The notes under the pieces are model-generated. The model saw only the letters and a program-made list of their open reading frames with translations, was not told the DNA's origin and searched no databases. A DNA stretch of 64,000 bases. Source: Vibrio artabrorum (GTDB taxonomy: Bacteria > Pseudomonadota > Gammaproteobacteria > Enterobacterales > Vibrionaceae). Shown one piece after another: positions 54,661 through 63,928 of this stretch (position 1 is the stretch's first letter; the number at the start of each line of letters is the position of its first letter). A program made the position numbers and the translations under genes. The DNA is taken from contig NZ_AP025459.1 of NCBI RefSeq assembly GCF_024347295.1, positions 1,054,001-1,118,000 on the forward strand, written 5' to 3'.

Positions 54661-56040
54661 CTACATGGAAGAGAAAGCCGAGATCACTCTCTGCTTAAAT
54701 GCCCCAAGTCGAAGCTCATCAAATGTCCCTAGTGTTCCATTGAGACTATTTGAACTGTCTGTACCGCTTTCCCAAGATACTGTTGTTCTCCCACTATTTT
54801 GGGACTCAAGCGGAAGCGCGACACTTAAGCTATTTCCTCGATCAGAGAACTCTGTTTCGATAGGTTTCCCCATACTTACATAGAGACAAGACTCAGGAAT
54901 ATCCTGTTCAATCCTTTCAGAAAACTCAATCAGACTTTGTTCAGCAAAAGTGAATAACCACGCTTGTTGGTTTATTGTATTGTTCACACGAAGTATTCGT
55001 CCGAGCACCTGCCTGAAATACAATTCCGTTTTGACCGAACTCATATGGCAACATACTTGAAGGCGCGGAATATCAGTACCCTCACTGATCATACCTACAC
55101 TAACAATCCATTGTGCGTCACTTTGTCGATAACGCTCTATTTCTGCCAGCGGCTCTTCATGTCGATAAGTGACGATAGAAACGGTTTGCCCAAACTTTTG
55201 AGATAGTATCTCTTTGATTGTTTGCGCATGTTGAACCGACGCTGCAACAATCAGCCCACCGGCATTGGGGGAGCTGATACGTACTTTTTCTAACCGCTCA
55301 CATCCTAAACCGAGTAGATATTCCATCGCGTCTTGGTTGTGAATAACACTCTGGTAGGATGCTTTTGTCTGTTTAAGCATCTCTAATATTGATGAAAAGG
55401 ATTCTACTTTTTCGCTACTACTCACAGACAAGTGTTCATTATCAACCAAGACGATTTTAGGCGTTCTACAAACACCATCAGCTATAGCTTGTTTAAGAGT
55501 GTATTGGTAATCCACAAGAAGCTGTCCGTCTGGGTTGCTGTACTCACCCATGGCAATGGGTAAAGAGTCTGAACGCCACGGTGTACCTGAAAGTGCGAGG
55601 GTAAAAGTAGCAAGCCCTTGAATCTTTGTGAGAACTTGCTGCCCCCAAATGTTCGCATTTTCAACCTCAGAGCCAGAGCAGTGGTGTATTTCATCAAAGA
55701 CAACAAAGACCCTGTGATTCCGCAATGTTTGCCAAAACTCATCATTGAGGAACTGGATAGATTGGTATGTTAAAGATTGCCCTATAGCTCCCATACCACC
55801 ATTAAATGTGCAATTAAGTATCGATGAGAAGGTTCTTTTTATACCATCAGAAACCGTCAATGATGGCGAGAAACACAATACAAGATCTACCATGTCACTT
55901 TGTAGCAGTCTTGAAGCAATATTAGCGGCAAGTATTGTCTTACCTGCTCCAGGTGTAGCTTGGCAAAAGAAATAGGAGCCGTTAGATTGATATTTTTCCA
56001 ACGCTCTGTCAGAGCATTCACTTTGCCATCCCCTTAACAC
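54661..56040 (-). CDS. Short SF2 helicase (DEAH-like)
   Basis: 459 residues. Motor motifs: ATPGAGKT (Lys34), VFVVFDEIHHC (DEIH box, about residue 120), LALSGTPWRSD (motif III), and SVGMISEGTDIPRL / FRQVLGRILRV (motifs V and VI). Only the two RecA lobes are present; no nuclease or specificity domain is attached. The start is GTG, overlapping the upstream gene's last codons by 7 bases, so both are coupled. Possible roles are DNA processing during transfer or defence; context gives no decision. Confidence 0.85.
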   Translation of the reverse strand: MLRGWQSECSDRALEKYQSNGSYFFCQATPGAGKTILAANIASRLLQSDMVDLVLCFSPSLTVSDGIKRTFSSILNCTFNGGMGAIGQSLTYQSIQFLNDEFWQTLRNHRVFVVFDEIHHCSGSEVENANIWGQQVLTKIQGLATFTLALSGTPWRSDSLPIAMGEYSNPDGQLLVDYQYTLKQAIADGVCRTPKIVLVDNEHLSVSSSEKVESFSSILEMLKQTKASYQSVIHNQDAMEYLLGLGCERLEKVRISSPNAGGLIVAASVQHAQTIKEILSQKFGQTVSIVTYRHEEPLAEIERYRQSDAQWIVSVGMISEGTDIPRLQVCCHMSSVKTELYFRQVLGRILRVNNTINQQAWLFTFAEQSLIEFSERIEQDIPESCLYVSMGKPIETEFSDRGNSLSVALPLESQNSGRTTVSWESGTDSSNSLNGTLGTFDELRLGAFKQRVISAFSSM

Positions 56041-56576
56041 GGTTCATTTCCTTCATAGAGAGTATTAAGAACCTTTGTTAAAACGTTCACTTTACCGAGC
56101 AATAAAGCGGCGCGTTCTTTAGCCTCTTGATGCAAAAGGGCCAGTTTATCCTCTAGTTCAGGAAATCGAGATACGATCGACTGATACTCGTCAATCTCCC
56201 CAAGTATTATTTCCAATTCACCTTTATATTCGTTACGTTCATTGCTTAAAATGGAATAGTTTTGAATGGGTATTTTGGGTTTTCTATCCGCTTGGTTATT
56301 CGTGGTGACAGTGTTATGTAACTCTTTAAATTGTTCCGCTTGAAAGTAACGTTTTTTCCGACCAGAGCCCTCACTCCGCAACCAACTTTTCTTTTCAAAG
56401 TGAAAAATTGCTCGGTACACCTTTTTGCGAGCTTCGGTAGAATTGGTGCCTACATTCTCAAGGGATAGCCAGAAATCTCTCGCTTCTAGCACGGTGAATC
56501 CATCTAACCCATTTTCTATCAACAACTTGTGCATGACCGCACTAATTCTTCGAGCCCGTTTCATTCCCAAAATCAC
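56034..56576 (-). CDS. Winged-helix/coiled-coil partner of the helicase
   Basis: 180 residues (176 if started at the ATG at 56564 instead of the GTG at 56576; neither has a good ribosome binding site). The N-terminal half (HKLLIENGLDGFTVLEARDF ... IFHFEKKSWLRSEG) looks like a winged helix; the C-terminal half (KGELEIILGEIDEYQSIVSRFPELEDKL) is a coiled coil. Not a family I recognise. Divergent from the XRE gene and under the twin operators at 56588-56638. Confidence 0.75.
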   Translation of the reverse strand: MILGMKRARRISAVMHKLLIENGLDGFTVLEARDFWLSLENVGTNSTEARKKVYRAIFHFEKKSWLRSEGSGRKKRYFQAEQFKELHNTVTTNNQADRKPKIPIQNYSILSNERNEYKGELEIILGEIDEYQSIVSRFPELEDKLALLHQEAKERAALLLGKVNVLTKVLNTLYEGNEPC

Positions 56577-56587
56577 ACCAACTAAAA

Positions 56588-56638
56588 ACTAAGTATTGCT
56601 TAGTATACAGAAATCCATAAAACTAAGAAAATCTTAGT
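56588..56638. promoter_or_regulatory. Twin ACTAAG-N5-CTTAGT operators
   Basis: actaag-tattg-cttagt (56588-56604) and actaag-aaaat-cttagt (56622-56638) are two identical 6-bp inverted repeats with 5-base spacers, starting 34 bases apart, exactly between the divergent helicase cassette and xre gene. This is the arrangement of a repressor that controls both its own gene and its target operon. Confidence 0.85.
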
Positions 56639-56667
56639 TAAATTGAGACCTGAGAAATGAAATCTAA

Positions 56668-56982
56668 GTGTCATTTAAAAACCCAATCCCCGAGCGACTC
56701 AAACAAGCTCGAAAAAAAGCAAAACTCTCTCAAAAAGCCTTGGGAGAAAGCATAGGTATGGATGCTAGTTCAGCAAGCCCTCGAATGAATCAATACGAGA
56801 AAGGCAAGCACGCCCCAGATGTTCAAACCTTAAAGCTAATCGCTGATGAACTAGGTGTCCCACTCAATTATTTTTTCTGTGAAGATGAAAGCTCAGCTGA
56901 ACTAGCATGCATTATTTCTCAAATGACTGAGAGTGAAAGAAAGAAACTCATCTTGGCACTGAGTCAAAGTAGAAATTTATAA
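56668..56982 (+). CDS. XRE-family repressor
   Basis: 104 residues, the only plus-strand gene in the island. Classical Cro/C1 helix-turn-helix: LKQARKKAKLSQKALGESIG ... ASSASPRMNQYEKGKHAPDVQTLKLIADELGV, with a short C-terminal helix. GTG start at 56668, read from the frame (SFKNPIPERL). Very likely binds the two ACTAAG-N5-CTTAGT sites beside it and represses itself and the helicase pair; that is inference. Confidence 0.88.
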   Translation: MSFKNPIPERLKQARKKAKLSQKALGESIGMDASSASPRMNQYEKGKHAPDVQTLKLIADELGVPLNYFFCEDESSAELACIISQMTESERKKLILALSQSRNL

Positions 56983-56998
56983 TAAAAGAATTTATTAT
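56979..56998. terminator. AT-only hairpin at the end of xre
   Basis: ataataaa-agaa-tttattat, an 8-bp stem overlapping the xre stop. Weak because it contains no G or C in the stem. The rest of the gap to 57163 shows nothing. Confidence 0.3.
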
Positions 56999-57163
56999 CA
57001 ATAATACTCGTGTTATTCATAGTGGAACGGTGTAGTGGTCGGAAATTCAATAGCTCTGAGCCTAGGTATACTTATTAAAGCCTTAGCGGTCGGTTATGTG
57101 AGATAAGTGTATTTACAGCCAAGAAAGGACCATACTGTAATCCATATTGATGGGATTAAGAGG

Positions 57164-58597
57164 CTAGTCCTCTTTACTTCCATTGGCTATGGCGTTTTCA
57201 ACATCTTTCTTAAATGCCGAAAGTAGATATTTAACGCTCTGCATCGCTTGTTCGACTGTGAGTTCATTCCTTTCCATCTGAGACTCTATATCTTCGATTC
57301 TACGCTCTACACTCTCTACAGTTGTTTTTAGAGAAGCAGCACTATAAACCTTCGCATAACCATGAAGTTGCTCCCAAGCTAGATCCAGATAAATGTCTAG
57401 AGAGCTAATAAGGGTGTGGCCTGAGAACTGCTGTAACTCCTTCTTGAACTGCATGGTATGGAGAACATTTTTCCTAAAATCGTCTTTACTGTTGATTTCT
57501 TTTGACACCAAAATTCGATCTATCATCCAATTTGTAAATCGAGCATGTCGCCACAGGTGGGGGGACACTCGTCCTGTAATTGCTAACTCGTCAGCCCATT
57601 GTTTGATGTATTTAGTCCAAGATTTAGCACTAAATGGTTGACCATTATTTAAACTAATAAATAGATAATCATGCTTAACCATAAACTTCTTCATAACGCG
57701 GTTTCTAACGTCTATATAACTGATTATTTGCTCTAAAAATGTATGATCGACAGGTAGATAACGAACATTATCTTCTTCATTTCGTTTTTTACTAGTTTTG
57801 ACTCTAAGTGTTCCTGTTCGTCGCGCATCAATATAATCACTATATCTAAGAGTATGAAGCTCTTCGACACGTGCACCAAGCATTTCCATTGATACATAGA
57901 TCGCTTTATCACGTTTTCGTTTATCGTACTTCTCCCTTTTCGCCAGCCTTTTCAATTTGGTATCTTTGATATAAGAAACATCTTTCTTTTGGCTATTGAT
58001 GTATTTCCATATTTTGAGAGCATCCTCCTGACTGACAGGGTGGCGACTCTTTATCGCTCCCTTTCTGGGGAATGATGGATGCGTGAAAGTTGTAACTTCT
58101 TTTTTATCTTTCCTGCCCTCGATAAAGATAGATCGCCTCTTCTCAATGACAAATATAGCGCTAGTTTCATCATGACCAATAAAGTGAGTTAAGTCTTGAA
58201 ATGTCTGGACAAAATGAAGGAATTTGACGCAAATTTCACCGATCTTCGCAACCTCCGTCGATGACCGTTTAGGTTCGCCATTAGGTTTTACTTCTAATGT
58301 AAGATTCTGTATGAAAAGAGTAAACGAACTATCTGTAAGTTGGCTAAAGCGACTCAACATAGGTTGACTATCTATAAAGCGAATTAAGTGCACAAGCTTA
58401 TCCGCATACGTCCTAATCGTTGTTGCTTTAAGGTTTTTTTGCACTGCTAAGTGGTGCATAAAGGCATTAGCTTCCATACAAGGTTTGTAGTTGGAATAAC
58501 TAAGAAAAGGGACATCAATTGGTTTTCGCTTCTTTGCAATACTTGGAACACCCAAATGCGTCCAAAATTCAACACCCCTTAATGTATTGGTAATCAT
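57164..58597 (-). CDS. Tyrosine recombinase, third of the module
   Basis: 477 residues with a full catalytic set: Arg243 (MLGARVEELHTLRYSDY), His347 and Arg350 (SPHLWRHARFT), His394 (QQFSGHTLISS) and nucleophile Tyr403 (LDIYLDLAW). N-terminal SAM-like core-binding domain (about 40-140). C-terminal coiled coil after residue 425. Start ATG overlaps the small gene's stop by 4 bases. Likely the most active classical integrase of the four. Confidence 0.93.
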   Translation of the reverse strand: MITNTLRGVEFWTHLGVPSIAKKRKPIDVPFLSYSNYKPCMEANAFMHHLAVQKNLKATTIRTYADKLVHLIRFIDSQPMLSRFSQLTDSSFTLFIQNLTLEVKPNGEPKRSSTEVAKIGEICVKFLHFVQTFQDLTHFIGHDETSAIFVIEKRRSIFIEGRKDKKEVTTFTHPSFPRKGAIKSRHPVSQEDALKIWKYINSQKKDVSYIKDTKLKRLAKREKYDKRKRDKAIYVSMEMLGARVEELHTLRYSDYIDARRTGTLRVKTSKKRNEEDNVRYLPVDHTFLEQIISYIDVRNRVMKKFMVKHDYLFISLNNGQPFSAKSWTKYIKQWADELAITGRVSPHLWRHARFTNWMIDRILVSKEINSKDDFRKNVLHTMQFKKELQQFSGHTLISSLDIYLDLAWEQLHGYAKVYSAASLKTTVESVERRIEDIESQMERNELTVEQAMQSVKYLLSAFKKDVENAIANGSKED

Positions 58598-59124
58598 ATA
58601 TTACCTTCAAAATACAGATCGCAAACATTCTGAATCTGATGGTTAGCAGTAAGATAAACCTCCCAACGCTGTTCTTCTGTCCCTTTGTATATTGCGAGCG
58701 TCTTCATTTTTGATCGAGATTCACGCAGTAACGCAGTGAGTAACATGTTCTCTCTTTGTAGTGCTTCAATCTCTTTCTTTTGATCCAAGATACGTTTTTT
58801 TTGACCAGCATGGGTGTTCAAACTACCCTTGCGTGACTTATTTTCCTTAATCTCGAACTCAAGAGCATTCACTGCATTTTTTCGTAGCTGATCAATTGCA
58901 TCAAAGCCTCCACCGAAAACCTCGTCCGCGTTAGATTTAAAGGTGTTTAAAGCGCATGGCTCAATATTGCGATCCAGAGATTCAAGCTTAGCGAGTCCTC
59001 CTTGAGATTTTAATTGTTTTAGTAGCTCCTTATCTTCTTTGAATAATTTAGGTGAGCCAATAATTTCATTTAGGTAATCTCTTGTTTTCCATATTTTATT
59101 CTGATTTATTTCCTTATTCATCAT
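58594..59124 (-). CDS. Small coiled-coil protein of the recombinase module
   Basis: 176 residues. Charged, with a coiled coil around residues 110-135 (KKRILDQKKEIEALQREN). In Tn554-type elements a small TnpC accompanies two tyrosine recombinases and favours their reaction; size, place and coiled coil suggest a similar helper here. No sequence-level identification. Overlaps both neighbours by 4 bases. Confidence 0.75.
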   Translation of the reverse strand: MMNKEINQNKIWKTRDYLNEIIGSPKLFKEDKELLKQLKSQGGLAKLESLDRNIEPCALNTFKSNADEVFGGGFDAIDQLRKNAVNALEFEIKENKSRKGSLNTHAGQKKRILDQKKEIEALQRENMLLTALLRESRSKMKTLAIYKGTEEQRWEVYLTANHQIQNVCDLYFEGNI

Positions 59125-61589
59125 TCATTCTCCAACTCATTAACTTTCAAAATAAGGTTGAAGCTTTTGACTTCCTCTCCATTCTCATTCTCAACTGTAA
59201 AAAACTCTGGATACAACGCTATGGAGCCATCTTCTAATAACGTTAACACTTCATTTTCTAAATCTTGTTCCGCTTGAAGCTTTTTTATATGCGGAACAGT
59301 CTGATATTCATTTCCATCTTCAAAATCCCAAACTGCTTCATCCAACGCCTTAACGTACAGCATTCTAGAGGCATCGTTTGTCAATCTCTTAGCAATGGTT
59401 TTTCGAAGTTTCTCAACTTCATTAAGGTCATCGATCATTGATTTTCTACCGATTACACTCTGAACAATGGTGCTTGCTTTTGCACTATTAAGCACTGCGC
59501 CTGATTCAGACTCAGTAATATAATTATGTAAGTGTTCTAGATCTGAGTGAGCAAGCATCCAGCGAAGCGCTTCCATATTTTCATAACCTTTTGACCAGAA
59601 AAATACTAAAGCAAAGAAGCGTCTTAATTGGTGCTGCCTCACATAATGACGACGGTATTTACCATTACCTATCTCAACGGTTGCTGTCTCAAAATAATCG
59701 CATAGCGCATCAAACGCTGCATTGAATCCATCAGAATTACGCTTGCCCATTTTAAATGTTTGCGTATCAATATAATTAAACAGACATAGTTCGCCTTTTT
59801 TATCCAAACTTGATTCAATAGCTTGTTGATTAAACTGCTCCAACTGCCAAACAAAGCGAGCAATAGATAACGGGATTGGCCTGACTTCCGTTAAGTTCTT
59901 ACCTTTAATCCCTGTCTTTTTGACGCTAAACCGCAAAGACCAGCCCTCATTATCGTCAATGTAAGGGTTACTATCGGTTAAGCTCTTACCGTGATCGTCA
60001 ATATAAACAAGGTTTCCATACGGTTTCATACTTACAAGTTCATCAACTCGCCTTGCCATAATAGCACCAACAAGTAGCTGAACTGCACCTTGTAAAATAT
60101 TGAAAAGTTCAAGCATCGATTCGTTGTTTCGGATTCGTGTATGACGACTCTTATCACTCGAAGATATAGCTTCGAACTGCTTGACACCTAGTTTCTTAAA
60201 ACATGAGTGAACTAAATCAATGGCTTCAAATTTAAGCCAATGGCCAAGCTCACTAGTTGGCATATTCCAATGGAGTGATTCGTCAAATGCCATTGACCGA
60301 GAATTAGGTCGCTGAGGATTGGTGTCTTGTCCTGATAATTTTGAATTCGCTTCTACCAATAAATCCAACATGTTAGCCCAAAAGTTAATTCCTTTTTCTT
60401 TTGGCGGTGGGCAAAATTGTTTTAGAAGCTCATAGCTATCCCTAAATAAGTCGAAAACAAATTCAGGGGGTAATGTTTTAGTACGCCCTTGCTTACGAAG
60501 TGTGGCAAGTTTTTGAATTGTAGCAACAGATATATCGCTTGTTACAGGTCTAAAATCACAAACACCGATTTTGTCAACATTAGTATTAATCATTTTAATA
60601 ACATTTAGCCAGTAGCCGAGACTATCTGGCGAGCTTCCATTGCCCCTTTCTTTATTTGCTATTGCTTTGTATTCCGTACTAATAGGTATTGGCTTTAATT
60701 CTAATTCTGGAATAGTGGGAATGGTAATATCATCGGTAAAAATTATTCCCTCGAACAGCAACTTTTTGAGGACGACGTTATTGCCTTGAGGCTTGCGATG
60801 ACCATATTTATCCCTTGTTTTATTTGCATAATAACGCTGCTTATGAAGCCAACAACAAGCTTTCACCCTGTCTTTAAGATTTAGAGTCATGTCATCACTA
60901 GCTAGTTCACGAGTAGTGTGAGGGTATTTAACCTTGAATGCCTCAACTTCCTCTGTTGGGACAACAACGTTATCTAAAAGGTCCTTTATTCGAGAGTTTG
61001 TTTCATAAAGTTCATTTATGACTGAGCCAGAGTGTTTCGCAATCGTTAAGAGCAATTTTAACCAAAACTCATCTGTTACCTTTTGCAAATGGAATTCCGG
61101 CAGTTTTAACGAATCACCGTTCAATAAAATAGTATTTATGAGTACGAGGATCTGGTTGTACTTTTTGACGGCTGTTTTTGAACTAACTAACTTACCGCCA
61201 TTCTCGTGAGGGTTATCATAGGCGATTAGCCAAAACTTAAAAGCATTTAGCAATGGCTTATGTTTGTCGCTTGTTAGAAGTTTTCCGTCACCCAACGTAA
61301 TGTCACACCAACGGATTTCTTTTGTTTTTTTTTGGTGATCAAATTTCACTGTTGTAATGTCATCATGAAAATCCGATAACCACCATTCTGGCAGGTAGTC
61401 CTCTTGCATTGGGATACCAGTGTGAATCTGACTTAATAAAGCAAGAACCCGAAAGTCATCCTTCTCAACGGCATAAGCTGTTAATCGAGACAGCGTATTT
61501 ATGTGCATTCCATTAAGGATCTCGGGGTTATCTACAATATCACCAGTAAGCTCCTCAAAATAAATATGATTAGATACGGCTGTTAACAT
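59121..61589 (-). CDS. Large tyrosine recombinase, second of the module
   Basis: 822 residues, with a long N-terminal half of unknown fold. The catalytic domain is at about 500-700: Arg514 (MARRVDELVSM), His653-Arg656 (RQHQLRRFF), His681 (LAHSDLEHL) and Tyr690 (HNYITE). All five residues are in canonical order, so it should be active. Ends in an acidic tail. Overlaps the first large gene by 7 bases and the small helper by 4. Confidence 0.9.
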   Translation of the reverse strand: MLTAVSNHIYFEELTGDIVDNPEILNGMHINTLSRLTAYAVEKDDFRVLALLSQIHTGIPMQEDYLPEWWLSDFHDDITTVKFDHQKKTKEIRWCDITLGDGKLLTSDKHKPLLNAFKFWLIAYDNPHENGGKLVSSKTAVKKYNQILVLINTILLNGDSLKLPEFHLQKVTDEFWLKLLLTIAKHSGSVINELYETNSRIKDLLDNVVVPTEEVEAFKVKYPHTTRELASDDMTLNLKDRVKACCWLHKQRYYANKTRDKYGHRKPQGNNVVLKKLLFEGIIFTDDITIPTIPELELKPIPISTEYKAIANKERGNGSSPDSLGYWLNVIKMINTNVDKIGVCDFRPVTSDISVATIQKLATLRKQGRTKTLPPEFVFDLFRDSYELLKQFCPPPKEKGINFWANMLDLLVEANSKLSGQDTNPQRPNSRSMAFDESLHWNMPTSELGHWLKFEAIDLVHSCFKKLGVKQFEAISSSDKSRHTRIRNNESMLELFNILQGAVQLLVGAIMARRVDELVSMKPYGNLVYIDDHGKSLTDSNPYIDDNEGWSLRFSVKKTGIKGKNLTEVRPIPLSIARFVWQLEQFNQQAIESSLDKKGELCLFNYIDTQTFKMGKRNSDGFNAAFDALCDYFETATVEIGNGKYRRHYVRQHQLRRFFALVFFWSKGYENMEALRWMLAHSDLEHLHNYITESESGAVLNSAKASTIVQSVIGRKSMIDDLNEVEKLRKTIAKRLTNDASRMLYVKALDEAVWDFEDGNEYQTVPHIKKLQAEQDLENEVLTLLEDGSIALYPEFFTVENENGEEVKSFNLILKVNELENE

Positions 61590-63928
61590 GAAATCGCCTC
61601 TTTAATGATATCGTGGTTTAGCGGAAGGCCTTTGGCTTTATTGTACATATCTTGAATTTCATCACTGTCCGAAAAATCCCCTATTTCAAACCGTTTTAAT
61701 ATATAGGATGCAGATTGATACCAGTGCTCAACGAGATCATGAAAATTGGATTCATCGCCATCAGTTTCAATGATGGCTCTAATGCTGATAAGCAATTGAA
61801 TTAATGGTACTGTGACAGTAAATACGATGTTGTCAAAGATGCTTTTTTCAGCTGTTGAAACCACCTTGTCAAACGAATCCGCATTTAAATCAGGAATCTC
61901 ACTTAAACCATGATTCTCCATAAACTCTTCAATTTGCTCATAGGACATGTTCACTGCATCTAACAAGTAAGGAGATTTTTCCATCGCTTTAAGAGTAATA
62001 GCTTTTTGAAACTGACGAACAACTCGTTCGGTAAAGAAATCCATTAGTGGCTTGGGTAGGTAGGACTCCAGCAATTGACGTTGTGCTTCTTTATGTCCTA
62101 AAGCATCAGCAACAGCGCTTAGTGATCGCGTCTCTAAATAAATCTGAAGCCCTCGGTGACGACGAATTGCCCTATGGGTAATAACACTGGCGATACTATC
62201 AACATCCTGATCAGACAAGCCATACTCATAAGCGATATTGGCTTTTTCTTTAAGTAAACGAATAAAAAAAGGCTTTTTCTGGTATAAAGCGGCCGATGTT
62301 TGTGGGCGAAAAACTTGGTTGTGTGAGCAAGTCAGCAGCAGGTACATCCAGTTGGGGTTGCCGATGGATTTCAAATGCTCTCTGGCAAGCTCGGTGTGCT
62401 CCACAATAAAATCCACAATTAATTTGGAAAAGTCATTTAAAACTACATCTTGTTGCGCCAAATTACGCCCTCTACGCTCCTTTTCACTCGACAATATGAA
62501 CTTCTTCCCAACCTGAAAGTAGCCTTGTCTTTTACCGTATTCATTAAACAATTGGAGTTTTTGAAGCCATGCAGGGGTGATCTTAGGGTGTTCAATAACA
62601 AGTAATGCGGTCAAGGTAAACAGTGTCGAATTTGTAGGAAGATTAAGCTCCTTAATTAGCTCGTATGTCTTAGATCTAAATCCAAGAAAAACATCATAAT
62701 CGGTACCTTTATAGCCTCCAATGCCATAATGATAAAAAGTAGCTACGGTGTTTTCTAAATGCACACTACCAATAGGGTGAGCTATAGCACCACGACCACC
62801 TACGTTTCCTGTTATGGGTTTAACTCTACCATTCTCAATAAATGCTTTATTTCTTTCTTGTCTCCTTTTAATATCGTGAAAATGACTTACTAAAACCGTT
62901 TTTAAATATCCCATATCTCGATTATTACGCGCCTCTATAATCTCGATTGCCTCCTCATCTTTAATCTGTAAAGGGATATCAGCAAACCAACGCACCTTTT
63001 CCAATTCACTTGTTTTACCGCCACTAGAGAAACTGGGTGGGTTTTGAACTTGTAAAACTTTAGGTCTAATAAAAGGCTTCAAAGGAGAAGGGTAAACCCT
63101 TCTATTAATAAACGCAGATTCATACGCCTCAATTGATGTTATAAGCGCCCTATTAAAGGCAACTAAATTGTTATTTTTGAAGATGCATTCTGATAATTTA
63201 ATTTGAAATACTTTATAAAAAGTCACTTGTACATTATTTTCATCAAGTAATAACTCGAAAGATTCAATCGTGCCTTTTTTATCTAATATCGATACAACCT
63301 CAAGTAAATTTATCAGCTCAAAGATTCTCGATTGGAGCGTGTTTGTTTTCTGCCCTAATCCATAAATCCTTAAGGCATCATGTATTTTATCAGTAAAATA
63401 ACGACCATATTTCACGTAGAGAAAGTCCAGCTGAACCACAACATTTCTACGCTCCTGTGATGTAATCAACCAACCATTTAGATAGGCCAGTTTATCATCA
63501 TTGACTGGCAGTGATTGATATTTACTAATGCAGTCCTGGATATAATGACTAATCTTTGTAATGCCAAATGTTCTTGTAGGAATATCAATGTTATTGACTT
63601 TGGCAAGTGTGCACATCACATTATGAATAGGCTTGGAGAAGGTTGTTATTGTTTTAAATTTCAAACCTTCTTGCTCTGCATAAATAAAACCAATGAGCAT
63701 GTCTAGATGGGATTGAAACTTATCTTTATTACTAAAGATCTCGATACCGTTAAATTTCGTCAAATCCTGAGAATACAAGAAAGCTGCATAAATATTAAAT
63801 ATCTGTATCTTTTTTGTTTCATATCCTTCTGGGTAAACTGAGTCAATTACAGCGCTCACCTGTAAGCTTAATGGCTTTGATATAGCACCAGATAGAAGAG
63901 ATAATTTGCTCAAAATACTAGTATTCAT
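61583..63928 (-). CDS. Large tyrosine-recombinase-like protein, first of the module
   Basis: 781 residues from the ATG at 63928 (GAAGG ten bases before it); the frame stays open to an ATG at 63997 and possibly beyond the window, so the start is uncertain. The C-terminal part has ITHRAIRRHRG, ALGHKEAQRQ (His612) and LLESYLP (Tyr623), as in tyrosine recombinases, but the box I arginine is not found; IEHPKITPAWLQKLQ occupies its position. It may therefore be a structural or regulatory member of the complex rather than a strand-cleaving one. First gene of the four-gene transcription unit. Confidence 0.8.
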   Translation of the reverse strand: MNTSILSKLSLLSGAISKPLSLQVSAVIDSVYPEGYETKKIQIFNIYAAFLYSQDLTKFNGIEIFSNKDKFQSHLDMLIGFIYAEQEGLKFKTITTFSKPIHNVMCTLAKVNNIDIPTRTFGITKISHYIQDCISKYQSLPVNDDKLAYLNGWLITSQERRNVVVQLDFLYVKYGRYFTDKIHDALRIYGLGQKTNTLQSRIFELINLLEVVSILDKKGTIESFELLLDENNVQVTFYKVFQIKLSECIFKNNNLVAFNRALITSIEAYESAFINRRVYPSPLKPFIRPKVLQVQNPPSFSSGGKTSELEKVRWFADIPLQIKDEEAIEIIEARNNRDMGYLKTVLVSHFHDIKRRQERNKAFIENGRVKPITGNVGGRGAIAHPIGSVHLENTVATFYHYGIGGYKGTDYDVFLGFRSKTYELIKELNLPTNSTLFTLTALLVIEHPKITPAWLQKLQLFNEYGKRQGYFQVGKKFILSSEKERRGRNLAQQDVVLNDFSKLIVDFIVEHTELAREHLKSIGNPNWMYLLLTCSHNQVFRPQTSAALYQKKPFFIRLLKEKANIAYEYGLSDQDVDSIASVITHRAIRRHRGLQIYLETRSLSAVADALGHKEAQRQLLESYLPKPLMDFFTERVVRQFQKAITLKAMEKSPYLLDAVNMSYEQIEEFMENHGLSEIPDLNADSFDKVVSTAEKSIFDNIVFTVTVPLIQLLISIRAIIETDGDESNFHDLVEHWYQSASYILKRFEIGDFSDSDEIQDMYNKAKGLPLNHDIIKEAISC

